A DNA stretch of 64,000 bases from Euleptes europaea (GCF_029931775.1 NC_079324.1:64611268-64675267), one strand, 5' to 3'; positions 40,091-51,875 are shown, counted from the first letter of the stretch. Notes: generated by a model not told the origin, from the letters alone. Translations and numbers: made by a program.

Positions 40091-43000
40091 GCCATAATGG
40101 CTCCTACCCATTAGCCTCTCACCCTCAGGAGGGCCGCCAGAGCTGTGTGACAGGCAGAAATTCAACAGGGGCCACTTTTCCAGAAGGTAGAGACAACGTG
40201 CCAAGGGCAAGGCCCTCTCGGTCAAAATAATTGGCTGGGCTGTTTATGGGTGGGGCACACGGAGCCGTCAGGGTGGTCTGCTGAGCATGTGCAGCTGGGT
40301 GATTCAACTGGGCCAATAATCCCCCCCACCCTGGATTATATAAATTAACATAGTAATGAAAAGCAGAGTTCTGAGTTTATTTTTAATAACTGCAAGCAGC
40401 CCCACACACACACACACATCTAGGAGGAGGCTGTGGGTGGCAGTGGGGGCAGGTCTCCACCCCCACGCCTCCTCCTGGCTGCAGGCAGGTGTGGCAGAGC
40501 AAGCGGGGCTGCAGAAGAGCATGGCCATGCCAGGGGCTGCCAGCAAAGAGGGGGCCGCCTCAGGGGGGCTCTTTGCCCGGATTAAAGGCAGTAGAAGGGC
40601 CAAGTCTTTCCAGCTGAGCTCCTGCTATAATTACCCGTAATCCTCTCCTGGACTCTGAAGAAGGGAGAGAGAGAGAAGGGAATGGCCTCTTCCCGCAAGA
40701 ATGGCCTCTTCAACTGTGCAAAGAAGCAGCCAGAACGCAAATGCAGTCTGTCCCCAGCCCCCTGACCTCAGAGTTACACTGCCACTGAAGATGGAGGCTC
40801 CCTTTAGTCATGACTCAGAGCCACAGGATACTACAGATGAGCATTTGACCACTTGACAGCTCAGCCAACTGAGGTGTGGTGTAAGTTTTCTGCCATGTGC
40901 TTATGTGTGTGGTCAAGGGTGGGGTCCTTGCCACATGGTAAGAACCCCCCCCCTGCTGCCTGTAGGTTAGAGGGCTGTCTGGATTGGTCATCTGTGGGGA
41001 AGGCAGCCCTCCAACCTGGAGGATTTTGTAGTTGCAGAATCCTTTAAGTAAGGAACAGCTTCTCCTCCCTGATTCTTTTGGGTGGGTGGGGGACACACAC
41101 ACATATTTATATCTGCCTGGACATCAACATCCACACGACCAAGTGCTCCTCGTGTGCTTTGAAAGATTTAAAAAGCTGTTTTCATGAGGGATTTTTAAAA
41201 AATACATGGTGGTAGTTTTCTATGCTCTTTACTGAGATGCTGGGCCCTGAGGGTGTGTGTGTGTGTGTGCATGTTGTGTGATGCGTGTGTGTGCAGATTT
41301 CAGCCCTTGAAGGGACTTTTCCTCACTTCATGGAAGCGCCAGACACAGACTCAGAGGGCAGGTCATGTCTGGAAAAAGAGCAAAATCCATTTGCATAAAG
41401 GATGTGCGTAGAGAAGACACGTGCAGAATGGAAAGCACAGGCAGGAAGGGCCCTGTTCCAGCCTCCCGCCCAGCTGCCTCCTGAAAAAAAAAGATGCAGC
41501 AGCTGAGCGTGGGGGGAGCAGCAGAGCCGACCGTCTCACCCCACCCTAAAGCCCTGCAAAGCCCCCCAGGGCTGCCCATTTGCAGCACAGCCAGCGAAGG
41601 AGGCACCAAGACCCCCCGGGCTCAGCCCGCCTCACCTAACAGCTGCCACACCGGTCACCAGTGGTAGCCAATTCTGCCCACTGAGGTCAGCAGGGTCATT
41701 CCACCGTCCCCCTAGTACATGTGCCCACCTTCCAACAGAGGCTGGCCAGATGCTGCTGGGAAGCTTCCAAGCTGTGTGTGGAGGGGGAGTTGTCCTGATC
41801 ACTGGTATACTGCCTTTGCATATGGAGGTTTCATGTTGCCATCCAGGCCAAAACTCACAGCCAGACCTCTCCTTCCCACTAATGTCTTCAATCCACTGTA
41901 AGGTTCATATTGGGGATGAAAATCTGAAGGGGGGGAGGGACCAGCCTTTTCTGATAGACTGTTTTCTTGTTGCAAACGTCATCCTCTCCCTCCCACCCCC
42001 CCCCCCGGTCTGGAGCTATTGCCTGCCCAACAGAGAAAAACATACAAGAGTTAATTTATATTTACTTCACTTATATCCTGACTTTCTGCCCAATGGGAGC
42101 CCAAAGAGGCATTTGTCATCCTCTTCTCTTCCATATTCTCCCTTGGTGTTAATCCCACTGAGGTAAACCTGCTCCGCACAGCACCTCTAAGCCCCCTCCC
42201 CCTCGCTGGTTTCCCACGTGCACCTTACTCTCCCCACCCCCCAAGCTGGCTTCCCTTCCCTGCTGTCAATCAACTGTGCCGCAGCAGCTGTGCTCTCCGA
42301 GGCCAATGGGCAGAGCGTGTGCAGGGGGGGGGGGGCAGGAGCGCTGCGGCTGCCTCCCTCACAATCACAGCAGAGGGGCTCTTGCAGAGATGGCCACGAG
42401 GAATGGACTGGCCAGTCCCTCGAGCAGAGAGTGGCTCAGGCGACACTCCGTTGCATCTATAAACATAGCATGCAAATACGAAAGGGGCGCCTACAAACGC
42501 GCGTCTGTCGTCCTGCTGTAGAGTCAGGGCCTGCCAGATGCTGCTTTTAGCTTTGTCAGATACCCCAGAAGAGGCCAAATTGATTGTGATAAATGCAGAG
42601 TTTGTCCCACTTTGACAAAGCGTTGTAAGCAGGGCAGTGGTTATATAAGCAAGGCAAGGCAAAGCCAGGCTAGGCTTGCCCGTCCCTCCCTGAAGAGCGG
42701 GCATCCCTAGCAGTTCCCTTGCGATGCCTCACCATGGGGTTAATTGCTGCTCATGGGTCTGCGCCATCTCCCATCAACCAGGGAGATCCAAAGACCTAGA
42801 GGCTTTTTAAAACTCGCCAGCACCGGCCTGGGTGATGGTTTCCCACCAGCAGGCGGTTGGTCTCTCCCGCTCTGCCCTTCCAGAGCTGGGGCTAATTGGC
42901 CGGCAAGTGGCAGGGCAGGCCTGAAGCCTGGGAGAGGGGAGAGAGGGTCAGCAGAGGGCATTCTGGGTCTCCTTGCCATACAACGGTCTTCCATGCGTAA

Positions 43001-45234
43001 ACCTGCTGGAAAGTCATGCAGGCGGGCTCATTACATAGCTTGGATCGACTGCAGCTGCGTGTACACTCTCTAACTTGAAAGCCCTGCCAGTTTCCCTGAC
43101 AACCAGGCATTCAACCAATCTGCTTCTGACATGGCAACCCAGCGTGGTTCCTCTGCTGTCAACACCCCCCCCCCCCTTTGAATCCTTCTGCAGCAGCCGT
43201 GCACACATCCAGGGGACCAGGCATTTGCTCAAGACCTATAACGCAGTGCAACTGCGAGTGAACTGCACACGTCTGGAACACGGAACGTTGCCTTGCATCT
43301 TGGGCATTCTGATGATCCTGGGAACAATGAGAAGGTGGAGCTTCCACAGTCCAAGAGGGTGCTGCTGAGAGCCTCGGGAATTCTTTGCAGGTCTGCCCAG
43401 AACGCCTCCCGTCAAGGCAACTTGTCAGGGATGTGAAGAAGCAGACACACCACCTCTCTGTTCCTTCAGGTTAGTCCCCCAGGAGGTTGGAAAACCTGCA
43501 GCTGCCCCAAGTCTCTGCTCAGTGTCACAACTCTTTCCCTGCAGGTGCCAAAAACAAATTGGGTAACTTCAGCTGCCACCAGCAACTCTGAGAATATCTC
43601 CTGCTAAACAGAGTCGCCTAACTAGCACTCAGCACCTGCATTGCCAATTAGAGGCTCTGCCTAGTTGTCTACTGCCTACAAGCCAGCATGGGGATGATCT
43701 CTGGCATCTTTGCCTTCTGGAGCTACTGCACTCCAGAGACCAAGCTTACCCACTGCCCCTCCCCCCTTATCCCAATCCAGACAAGAGGAAAAATGTGTGG
43801 TGGGTTTCTAGGGATCAGGCTTAGAGTATTAAAAATATAAGAAAGTTTAATAAATAGATAAAAACAACACACACCATCTGCTGAAGCATTCAGGCTGAGC
43901 AGGGATCAAATAAAAGGTTGGAAATGATGTTAAGCAGCAGTTGTTTAAGGTTGATCTTTAACATAGTTCTCCTGGTTGGGATTTCTCCCCGTTGTCCCTC
44001 ACCAAATGGGCAAGATGGCATCCCCAGGTAAAGCTTGAGTCCTTCGTGGCTTGTGCTTCCCTGGTCAGAACCTGGATGCTAGGAGGGCTCCTTCTCTGTG
44101 TCCAGAGAATTTATCCTTGGGATGACCTCCCTGTCCCAAAGGAAGAGTTTTCCTCCGATCATTTTAGCCTTCCCAGCTTTATGGCTCTAGGTGCCACTCT
44201 TAGTTGTGAGTGGGGCCCTGGGCTGGCTGGGCTCTCCTAGCTGGGGTCCATCTGTGTTTCTATAGCACTGCCTTGCTCCTGTGCTGGGGTGTGACTCTCC
44301 CCCACCTCCACCCCATTTCCTCTGAAAACCGGTATCAGACTACAAAAGGACGCCTCTTCTCTCTGGCCCTAAGAGGAGCGCAGACCCAAATTAACATAAC
44401 CTTAATATGAATTCTGGGCACGTCTCCACGTAAGAAAACAGGCATTTCTAGACACAAACAGCCGTGCCCTTGAGCAGATGGTCACGGGGCCAGGCAGGTG
44501 TAGCAACTCGGGCCTCGCGTGTGAGCGGGGCCCAAGACCTGGAGAGAGAGGCAGAGGCGGGCACACCTTTTGGGAACGGCGATCACAGTGCTGCTATTCA
44601 GTTCGGCATTTGTGTCAATGGAAAGTTGCCCCCAAAGACCAGAACGATCCATTTTGATTTCAAAAGAGGGAATGTTGCAAAAACGAGTGGAACTAGTCAG
44701 AAGGAAGTGACAAGGAGAATTGAGAGTCAAATCCCTTTGGAATGATTGGGAACTATTTAAGATTACAGATGCTGAGGTCCAGATAGACCTCAGCCAGGTC
44801 CTCAGATGGACTGAAAACTGGCTAAAGGGCAGGCGGCGGGCAGCGAGAATAAACCGAGGGAAGCGAGCAAGGGGTGACGCCCATCGGCAGTGGTGGGAAG
44901 GGAAGGAAAGGTGGCCTCCAGAAGGAGCAGAGCAGCTGTTTGCCAGCTGTCAGGCCGTGCTGCATGGCCGAACTGGGCCCCTGGCCCACGGGCAGGGGAG
45001 GGAATTCTCTCCCTACTGAATGGGGGTCCCAAGCCCCCCCCCTCCCCCAGCCAAGCACACTGATGGGCCCCTCCCCAGGGTTTCCTTCCAAAGCGGGTTT
45101 CTGCTGGGGTAGTTCTTGTGAAGCGACTGCAGGAAAAAACTAGCTTGGGGGTGAAGGGCCGCCCCCCCCCCCACGCAGCCCTTTCGTTCCCCAAAGAGGC
45201 CACAGGAGGGAGGGGGCATCTGGGAGGCGGAGGG

Positions 45235-45960
45235 AGCGCGATCCTAGGCACGTTTGTTCCGAAGTAAGTGGCGGGTTCTCCAGCGGGGCGGACTCCACGC
45301 CAGCCGCTTGCAGGACTGCAGCGCGGGCGGGCCGCCGGGATGGGGGGAGAGGGCAGAGGCGGCGGGGGGGGGGGGGCGCGCGGCGCCGCTCCGGCCGGGG
45401 CGGTCCGCGGCCACCGGCGGCCCCTCCCGCGCCGGCCTCCGCCCGCCTGTCCGCTCGCCCGGCTGGCTGCTGGGACTTGTGGTCCGCGCCGCCGACACGG
45501 AGCCGCCGCCGCCGCCGCCGCCCAGGAGCCACGCCGGGCGGGCAGCGCCCTCAACCCCCCGCACCACCCGCTCGGCCGGCCGGGCAGGCAGGCGGGCAGC
45601 GCGCAGCAGGTTGGACGGCGCGGCGCGGCGGGCGGCGGGGCTGGGGGGCGATGGGGCGGGCGGCACGTGCGCGGCGGCGCCTCGGCCTGGCCGGCGGGGA
45701 GGGAAGCCCCCGCCCGCCCGCTCGCCCCCCCCAGCCCCCACCCCGGGTCTTCGGGCGGCCCGGCCCTCGGCACACGCGCAGAGGCTCGGCCCTCTGCACA
45801 TGGCCCGGCGCGCCGCGCGCCGCCGCCTCCTGCCCGTGCGGGCCCGCTCCGAGAGAGGAGTCCGGGGCGGCGGCGCCTGCCTTGCAGAAGCTGCCCTGCG
45901 CCCCCCGGGCCGCTCCGCGAGGAAGCCGCCCTCGCCCACCGCTCAACAGCTGGGTCGGGG
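45235..45960. promoter_or_regulatory. ASPHD2: CpG island, probable ASPHD2 promoter / 5' exon region
   Basis: By eye this is the most CpG-dense sequence in the window: GCG, CGG and CGC follow one another for over 700 bp, with GGC and CCG triplet runs at about 45,368-45,385 and 45,503-45,522. It lies about 2.1-2.8 kb before the ASPHD2 start codon, in the right place for a promoter with a non-coding first exon (the coding exon at 48,047 has its own in-frame stop upstream). I could not pick a definite transcription start or donor site. The very long open frames on both strands here (over 300 codons) follow from the high GC and are not supported as proteins. Confidence 0.65.
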
Positions 45961-46094
45961 GGAGGGGGCGGCTTGGGCGAGGCCCGGCCCCGGGGGGCAG
46001 GCTCTCTACCGCCCCCCTTCTCCTCCTCCGCCGTGTCGGCTGTGGCTTCTTTGGGGGCGCTTCTCCGGCCAGGGTCTCTGGGGGTCGCGCTGCT

Positions 46095-46270
46095 CGGCCA
46101 GGGGCCGGCAGCTCCGGGTTGGGAGGACGGGAGGGGGACCTCCGTGGGGCACGATGCCCCGCAGCCCCCCTCCAAAGCATCCCTTTCCTCCAGGGGAAGG
46201 CATCTCTGTCGTGTGGAGAGGAGCCGACTTTCCAGGGGACCCCCCCCCAGGCCCCACCTGGAGGCTGGGG
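46095..46270 (+). repeat. TIR element (family 1), highly worn
   Basis: Recognisable by gacctccgtggggcacgatg, tcctccaggggaaggcatct and ccccacctggaggctgggg; it sits just 3' of the ASPHD2 CpG island and has become CpG-rich. Confidence 0.5.
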
Positions 46271-47303
46271 GACTGCCTCCTTGAAGACAGGATGCTGGGC
46301 TTTGCTGCAGGGTGGGCCTTTGCCACCTACCAGGAGTGTGGGCTTCTCCTCGGCGTAGGGGGCAGTGCCAGGGCCCAGGTGCGTCCTGACCAGAGCTGGT
46401 CCCCACAGAAAGCAGGGAGGGGCTTTCTGAGGCAGGGGGGGTGGGGGTGTCATGCACCCCACTCTCTGCCTTCTGCAAAGGCTGGGGGAAAGTGACTCTT
46501 GCTCAGTTGCAGCACTGGGGGGGAACAAAGGCCTGCCACACCCAACTAGCCCCTTGGTGGGCAGGTGTGAGAGTGGGGGCAGGAATGGGGGCTTCCTTTC
46601 CCACCAGACCCTCCAGCGGAGGATGGCTTTTCCCTGGCCCTGTGCATCAGGAGGGAGGATCAAGCCCTGGCCCCTCTCTGGGCATGCTCCCCCCCCATGG
46701 GTGCCACACGTCAGTTGGCAGCGCTGGTGACTCAGTGTCTTCCCAAAGCCCACGTTGGCACAGAGTGGGTGAGGTAGCCTGTAGACGGGTGATTGACAAG
46801 GGTGAGCCACCAGGTGAGCTCTGCCCAGCCGAGCCTCCGGGATGTGCTGGTCCCACCTCCCTCCAGAGGCTGAAGACATGGAGCTCAGACTAAGAGGAGG
46901 TGGGCAGTGGGGGCTTCCCTCCAGGCAGATCCACAAGGCTCCGTGGCAGGCTGGGGTGCTCAGCCAGAGGCCCTGAAGGGGAGAGACAGGAGGAGGGGGC
47001 TGTGGGACCCTTTGGCAACAGAGCAAGACGAGCGCTTCTTGCATAGAGCAGACAGAGGGTTTTGCCAGAGGCCTTGCGGCTTGGGGAGGGTGTGTGTGTC
47101 CCACTTAAGGGTCCCTGCCAGTCTGGGAAGCAGTCTGGATGTGTGGGTTCCCACCCCAGGAGGCTAGGCCTGTCTCAACTCAGTGAGAAACTGCTGCCTG
47201 CCTCCAGCCAGAGAGGCGTGCACAGCTGACCCGTGGGGCACAGCTTCTGGCACAGAGCAGATGTGGATGAATGGGAGTGGTGCGGTCCAGGCACAGGAAA
47301 GAG

Positions 47304-47561
47304 GAGTTCCATCTCGGGAGGTGCTCAGTGCTCCTTCCCTGGAGGTTTTTGAGCAGAGGCTACATGGCCATCTGTCAGCAATGCTGATTCTGTGACCTTA
47401 GGCAGATGATGAGAGGGAGGGCATCTTGGCCATCTTCTGGGCATGGAGCAGGGGGTCACTGGGTGTGTGTGGGGGGGAGGTAGTTGTGAATTCCCTGCAT
47501 TGAGCAGGGGGTTGGACTAGATGACCCTGGTGGTCCCTTCCGACTCTATGATTCTATGATA
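47304..47561 (+). mobile_element. CR1-type LINE 3' end
   Basis: Runs from gagttccatctcgggaggtg to the terminal gactctatgattctatga; the left end is truncated. Confidence 0.78.
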
Positions 47562-48046
47562 TCCCCATTCCAATCCTCCTTGTTTTCTGTGTAGAGCCGT
47601 CATTGGGAGGCGATCCTTCACATGGTTCAGCCAGCAGAGGAGAAAGATGCCGTTCTGGGGGGGAGAAGGTGGCCACGGGCAAGACGCTTCCACCATGCCA
47701 TAAAAGTGACCCTGCAGCAGGCGGCCCAGAACTGGCATGCGTGCCACGTCAACACACGGTCAAGAGCCGGGCGCTTTGCCTCTCCAGAATGAATCCCCCT
47801 GAAGCCTCTGCTGAAGCACCGCGGAGGTTATCCGCAGCAGGCGTGCGCTAAGTGAGAAGCCGACGCAGGCTGGCCTCCCTTGATTTGCTAGGAGGGCCTC
47901 TGCCGATGCCTGCCCACGGCCTGCCTTCCCCCTCTCGCCCGTGCTGACCTGCATGGCGTGAGTGCCCCAGGGTTACTCAAGGACTGAACGTGCAGCGTGG
48001 CCCTTCTCCAGCGTGTGCCTGAGAACGGCAGCTCCCCTTCCCCAAG

Positions 48047-48854
48047 ATGTCTCTGGAGTGGCTGATGGGATGGAGCGGGTCCCTCGACAGACTGCGAGAC
48101 TTCATTGGTACGGGAATCCAGTCGGTCCGGGACTGCAACATGGCTGCGCTGGGCACCGTGGCCTTCCTCCTTGCCATGTTCGTGTGGTATTGCTACCACA
48201 TCGGGCGCGAGCAGCCCCGGGCATACGTCACGGTGAACTCTCTCATGCAGGGCGTCGATGGCAACAGCCTGCAGAATGGCTACGCCCACTGCCATTCGCC
48301 GGAGTGCGTGCGCTGCGCCCACAGTGATGGCCTGAACCAGAAACTCTACCACAACTTGCAGGAGTACGCCAAGCGTTACTCCTGGTCGGGCATGGGCCGG
48401 ATCCACAAGGGCATCCGCGAGCAGGGCCGCTACCTGGCCAGCCGCCCCTCCATCCAGAAGCCGGAGGTCTTCTTCCTGCCAGACCTGCCCACGACGCCCT
48501 ACTTCTCGCGGGAGGCCCAGAAGCACGATGTGGAGCTGCTGGAGAGGAACTTTCCCACCATCCTGTGCGAGTTCGAATCCCTCTACAGGGCCTTCTCCAA
48601 CTGCAGCTTGCCCCAGGGCTGGAAGGTCAACAGCACACCCAGCGGGGAGTGGCTGACCTTCTTTTTGGTCAACCAGGGCACCTGTGTGCCCCGGAACTGT
48701 CGGAAGTGCCCCCGGACGTACCGCTTGCTGGGCAGCCTGCGCACCTGTGTGGGCAACAACGTCTTTGGCAACGCCTGCATCTCCGTGCTGACCCCCGGCA
48801 CGGTCATCGCCGAACACTACGGCCCCACCAACATCCGCATCCGCTGCCACTTGG
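48047..48854 (+). CDS. ASPHD2: ASPHD2 coding exon 1: N-terminus, membrane span, first part of the enzyme domain
   Basis: The exon has 269 codons plus one base (phase 1), from MSLEWLMGW to IRIRCHL. It contains the membrane anchor, a juxtamembrane basic/aromatic strip ([12 protein letters not shown]), the helical region [18 protein letters not shown], and the start of the catalytic fold with the first metal His (AEHYGPTN). Several cysteines ([16 protein letters not shown]) could form lumenal disulphides. The reading frame continues open past the donor gtacgt at 48,855, but that continuation has no family similarity and is intron. Confidence 0.96.
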
Positions 48855-51346
48855 GTACGTGTGTAGGGCTGGCTGCCCCTTCTGCGAAATCTGGCCGCTG
48901 CCGTTGGTCCCTGCCCCCTTTGTTCTGCCCGAGAACTGGTCGTTGTGAGATCCTGGCACACGAGGGAGGCAAAAGAGGGGTTTCTTGGGGAGGTGGGCAG
49001 CAGGGAGGAGAAAGCCCCAGTCTGCCCCCCTTCGTGTGCCTTGCAGGAGCCGAACCAGTCGATGGGAGCCGTGCCCCCTCCCTCCCTGCATTTCTGCCAG
49101 CCTTTCTGTTGTCTGAAGAGGCGGCTTTTCTGGCCGTGCACCCTTTCCTCCTCCGGGGCAGCTCCTTTGGCTGGGAATCCTGCTCCTTACAGAGCCTCGC
49201 CAGAGGCGCTTCTGAGCCGCCCGGCGCGCCCTCCGCTTTCCACCTCCTCTGGTCTAATTATTTCCTTTTATCGGGGCAGAGCAGTCTGCACATGTTCATC
49301 GTAACGGAATTATGCTTCTGAGCCTGCGCTGCCTGCCTTGCCAGTTCAGTGCATTGACACAGTCTGTCCTGGGCCGCTGCCATGGCAACTGCGGAGGAAG
49401 GCGGCCCGGCGGGTGCATCTGCCCGTCAGAGAGGCCTGGCTGGCTGGCTGCCCGTGGGGCTCCCTTTCTTCAAGGCTGTGGCAGCACAGCTCTGCCTGAC
49501 TCCGCTGGTGGCATGGGGCAGGCGGGTTCCAGAAGGGGGCTGCCAGCGACAGAGGGATCCCCCTTGTTCCAGCCGCTCCCTGCAGGAGATGCTGCCCACG
49601 TGCCCGCCCAAAGAGGCACCTGCCTGGCCCAGGGGGAAGGCTGAGCTAGTGGGGGGTGGGGGCTTGGCCAGATCTCACAAGGCGGTTGCTTGGTAGCGAG
49701 CAGGCAGTGTTTCGGCACACCCCAGCTGGCTGGACCGGGCGGGAGGGCGAAGGGGAGCGGGCAGGTTTGGCCCGCCGGCACAGAGTCGCATCCTGCCCCG
49801 TTCTCCCTCTCTTCTCCTCCTTCCCCTGCAGGTCTGAAGACACCCGGCAACTGCGAACTGGTGGTGGGCGGGGAGCCCCAGTGCTGGGCCGAGGGGCGAT
49901 GCCTCCTCTTTGACGACTCCTTCCTGCACACGGCGTTCCACGGAGGCAAGTCCCGCCCCCCTCCCCAACGCCTTGCACCGTCCCCTTCCCCTGCCGCCAG
50001 AACACGCAAGGCAGAATGCCGGTCACCAGGGTGCAGCTGGAGATGGGGAGCGCCCTCCCTCCCCGTGATCCCCCAAGGTGGGAGCAAGCAGCACCCTCCT
50101 TGGTCAAGCCAGGCCCCGGACAGGGAACTGAGCCACCGGCAGGGCCACAGCGGGGGGAGGGGTTGTTCAGGGGCCTCTTTGCGGCGAATGTTGGCATGTG
50201 CAAAGCCAGATTCTGTAGCCAAAAAGCCTGCAGGAACCCCCCTGTGCGGTTGAACGATGGGGCTGCTTACTGGGGGTGGGGGGTGGGGAGAGGCGTCTCC
50301 CTTGCAGGAGGTTTTCAAGTAGGGGCCGTCCAGCCGCCTGCTGGGGGAGTTTGAGCTCTGAACACCTGAAGCTCCCTTCTACTGAATCAGACCTCCAGTC
50401 CATCCAGGTCGGTCTTGTCTACTCAGGCTGGCAGCGGCTCTCCAGGGTCTCAGGCAGGTGGAGGCTTTTCCGATCACCTATCTATCCCTTTCCAATGGAG
50501 AGGTTGCCAGGGGTGGAGCCTGAGCTGCAGCCCCTCCCCATGGGTTGGCTTTCCTGCACTGAGCAGGGGCCAGGCCTCTAGGACTCTGTCTGGGGGGCTC
50601 TGGCGCGGCACGTAGGCCCTGCTTCAGCCCCACGCAGAAGTGCTTCCTCAGTTCCAGAGAGTCAGGAGTTGTGTACGTCCAAAACAGAGGAAATGTGTAA
50701 GGGAGGGGCCACAGCCCAGTGGCAGAGCATTTGCTGGGCATATTCAGTCCCAGGCTCAGCCCCTGGCATCTCCAGTTAAAAGGATCAGAAGATCCTGGAC
50801 AGCAGCTACCAGTCAAAGGAGACAATTGCCGGTGAGCATGACAGACCGAGGGTCAGACTGGGGAGAAGGCAGTTTCGTGCCTGCGTGTTTGCATTTTGCT
50901 GCTCCAGCCTAGGCAACCCATCCCGCACAATTCCCTGGCAGATTATTTGGAGGGTTTTAGCAAAGTGCTTGAGAGAAGGGACTGGAAAAAAAGCTCCTCT
51001 CTTTCCCCCACCTTGGAGGCTGCAAACTTGAACGTTACCACTTAGCTGGCTGTGGGGTCGGTGAGGAGTGTTTGCGCTGCCTTTTCCAGCCGGGCACCTT
51101 TTCTCAGGCCTCTCTCTGGTAGCGTGGCCCATATTCTGCGCAGAAGCCAGAGGGGCTGGAGCGGGCTGGGGGTAAGCTGAGTGTGCTTGGAAGACAGATG
51201 ACTCACCCCCCCTCTCGCTGCTCCTTTGGCCCCCAGGTTCCCCCGAAGAAGGCCCCCGCGTCGTCTTCATGGTGGACCTCTGGCATCCGAACGTTGCTGC
51301 AGCCGAACGACAGGCCCTCGACTTTATTTTTGCTCCGGGACGATGA
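48047..51346 (+). CDS. ASPHD2: ASPHD2, aspartate beta-hydroxylase domain-containing protein 2 (gene-level entry)
   Basis: Three coding exons (48047-48854, 49832-49945, 51237-51346) give a complete protein of 343 residues. It is a predicted type-II membrane protein: a short cytoplasmic N-terminus, one hydrophobic span at about residues 32-50 ([16 protein letters not shown]), then a Cys-rich lumenal region and the aspartyl/asparaginyl beta-hydroxylase domain (about residues 130-343). By comparison with [19 protein letters not shown] supplies the first metal His and the substrate/oxoglutarate Arg and His, SFLHTAF the second metal His, and GPRVVFMVD the late Arg. The enzyme class uses Fe(II) and 2-oxoglutarate; the substrate of ASPHD2 is not known to me. 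The stop follows FAPGR, as in human. The start is the first ATG after an in-frame TGA about 27 bases upstream, so the 26-residue extension I recall in the human reference protein is absent here. Confidence 0.96.
48855..49831 (+). other. ASPHD2: ASPHD2 coding intron 1
   Basis: A GC-rich GT-AG intron of 977 bp with no recognised repeat. Acceptor: a long pyrimidine tract ending cctgcag at 49,831. Confidence 0.8.
49832..49945 (+). CDS. ASPHD2: ASPHD2 coding exon 2: core of the hydroxylase domain
   Basis: It encodes [19 protein letters not shown] and then [12 protein letters not shown], which includes the second metal-binding His (SFLH). It is phase 1 at both ends. The exon is followed by gcaagt instead of gtaagt at 49,946. 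With the next exon starting GSPEEGPRV in frame, this defines a GC-AG intron. No GT site nearby gives the conserved junction. Confidence 0.94.
50355..50572 (-). repeat. tRNA-derived SINE, reversed, worn
   Basis: ctactgaatcagacctccag and gctctccagggtctcaggca are clear; the tRNA-like head is badly diverged. Confidence 0.65.
50700..50830 (+). repeat. tRNA-derived SINE, 3'-shortened
   Basis: Head ggggccacagcccagtggca and body ccctggcatctccagttaaa; the middle part is deleted before agctaccagtc. Confidence 0.65.
51237..51346 (+). CDS. ASPHD2: ASPHD2 coding exon 3: C-terminus and stop
   Basis: Encodes [18 protein letters not shown] to FIFAPGR, with the stop codon TGA at 51,344-51,346. [11 protein letters not shown] is the closing beta-strand of the hydroxylase jelly-roll and contains the conserved Arg just before it. 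35 codons plus stop. Confidence 0.96.
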
Positions 51347-51758
51347 TCCCTGTGCCCTGGCAGAGCAGGCGGAGGGTAGACCCGGGGCCCAGAGGGGGCT
51401 GCCCGTCCGCTACGGCCTCTCCACAGAGCTTGCCTGTCTTGGTGAGCATGTGCGCGCACACACACATGCACCCCTGGGGTGGGGTTTGCTCCGTGCACCA
51501 GTTTTTGTACATGGACCGTCCAACCTTTGGTCCCCCTGCCTCTTTCTTCCCATCCTTTGCTCAGGAGGGAGGGCGGCCTTTCCCTAGCCCCTTTGCTCTG
51601 GGGTTCGACACCGTGCCGCTGTCGTGTGTGTTCTGTTGCTAGCTGTGTTTTGCCGTGTTCAGATCTTTGCCTCTTCCCAACCCCTGGGGACCATGGAGTG
51701 TTGCTGTGTGAACAAAATTTTTGTGGTCATCTTTACAGACGAAGCAATGCCTTGTGGC

Positions 51759-51875
51759 CTGCTAGAAAGGAACTCGACCCCTTCGCCCATGGGGAAGAGG
51801 GCAAGGCAGGGAGGGGGGGCTCTTGAAGCCCCAGCTGCCCCGTTCTGCTATTGGCTGCAGCACACTTGAGGGGGC
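51759..51875 (+). repeat. Copy A of a duplicated ~115-bp segment
   Basis: Matches 52,979-53,091 in the same direction (ctgctagaaaggaactcgac against ctgctggaagggtacttgac, then cttgaagccccagct in both). Confidence 0.75.

Larger units (their letters stand above)
36690..45000. other. Intergenic region SEZ6L-ASPHD2
   Basis: About 8.3 kb with no supported gene. Contents in order: a TIR-element copy (36,813-37,027), a local three-copy repeat (37,253-38,452), a MIR-like SINE (38,637-38,853), a TIR-element fragment (39,275-39,427) directly abutting a 5S-derived SINE (39,427-39,633), a LINE reverse-transcriptase scrap on the minus strand (about 39,960-40,090), a CA run near 40,404, a GT run near 41,254 and a SINE tail (about 42,050-42,130). 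The stretches 40,260-42,040 and 42,150-44,990 hold nothing I can name with confidence. Confidence 0.65.
45961..48046 (+). other. ASPHD2: ASPHD2 5' intron / 5' UTR region
   Basis: Between the CpG island and the start codon lie a degenerate TIR-element copy (about 46,095-46,270) and a CR1-type LINE 3' end (about 47,304-47,561). The acceptor of the coding exon is not certain; several pyrimidine-ag sites occur, for example ending near 48,009. The non-repeat part 46,280-47,300 shows nothing recognisable. Confidence 0.55.
49946..51236 (+). other. ASPHD2: ASPHD2 coding intron 2 (GC-AG)
   Basis: The donor is gcaagt and the acceptor is cccccag ending at 51,236. It contains a worn reversed tRNA-derived SINE (50,355-50,572) and a truncated forward one (50,700-50,830). 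GC donors make up a small minority of vertebrate introns and usually keep an otherwise strong consensus, as this one does. Confidence 0.85.

Noticed and set aside
43540-44410. Possible transcribed unit between SEZ6L and ASPHD2
   Set aside because: Several splice-like sites but no coding potential, repeat ends or poly(A) context that I could defend.
44802-47104. Reading frames of 300-560 codons on both strands over the CpG island
   Set aside because: They overlap one another in several frames, are built of Ala/Arg/Pro/Gly from high GC, run through a TIR repeat, and show no domain. They are an effect of base composition.
47888-49141. A 417-codon open frame antisense to ASPHD2
   Set aside because: It is the shadow of a long GC-rich coding exon; no family resemblance, and the sense strand is clearly ASPHD2.
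48855-49321. Continuation of the ASPHD2 frame past the donor at 48,855
   Set aside because: The conserved protein continues at 49,832 ([10 protein letters not shown]); the read-through sequence has no similarity to the family.
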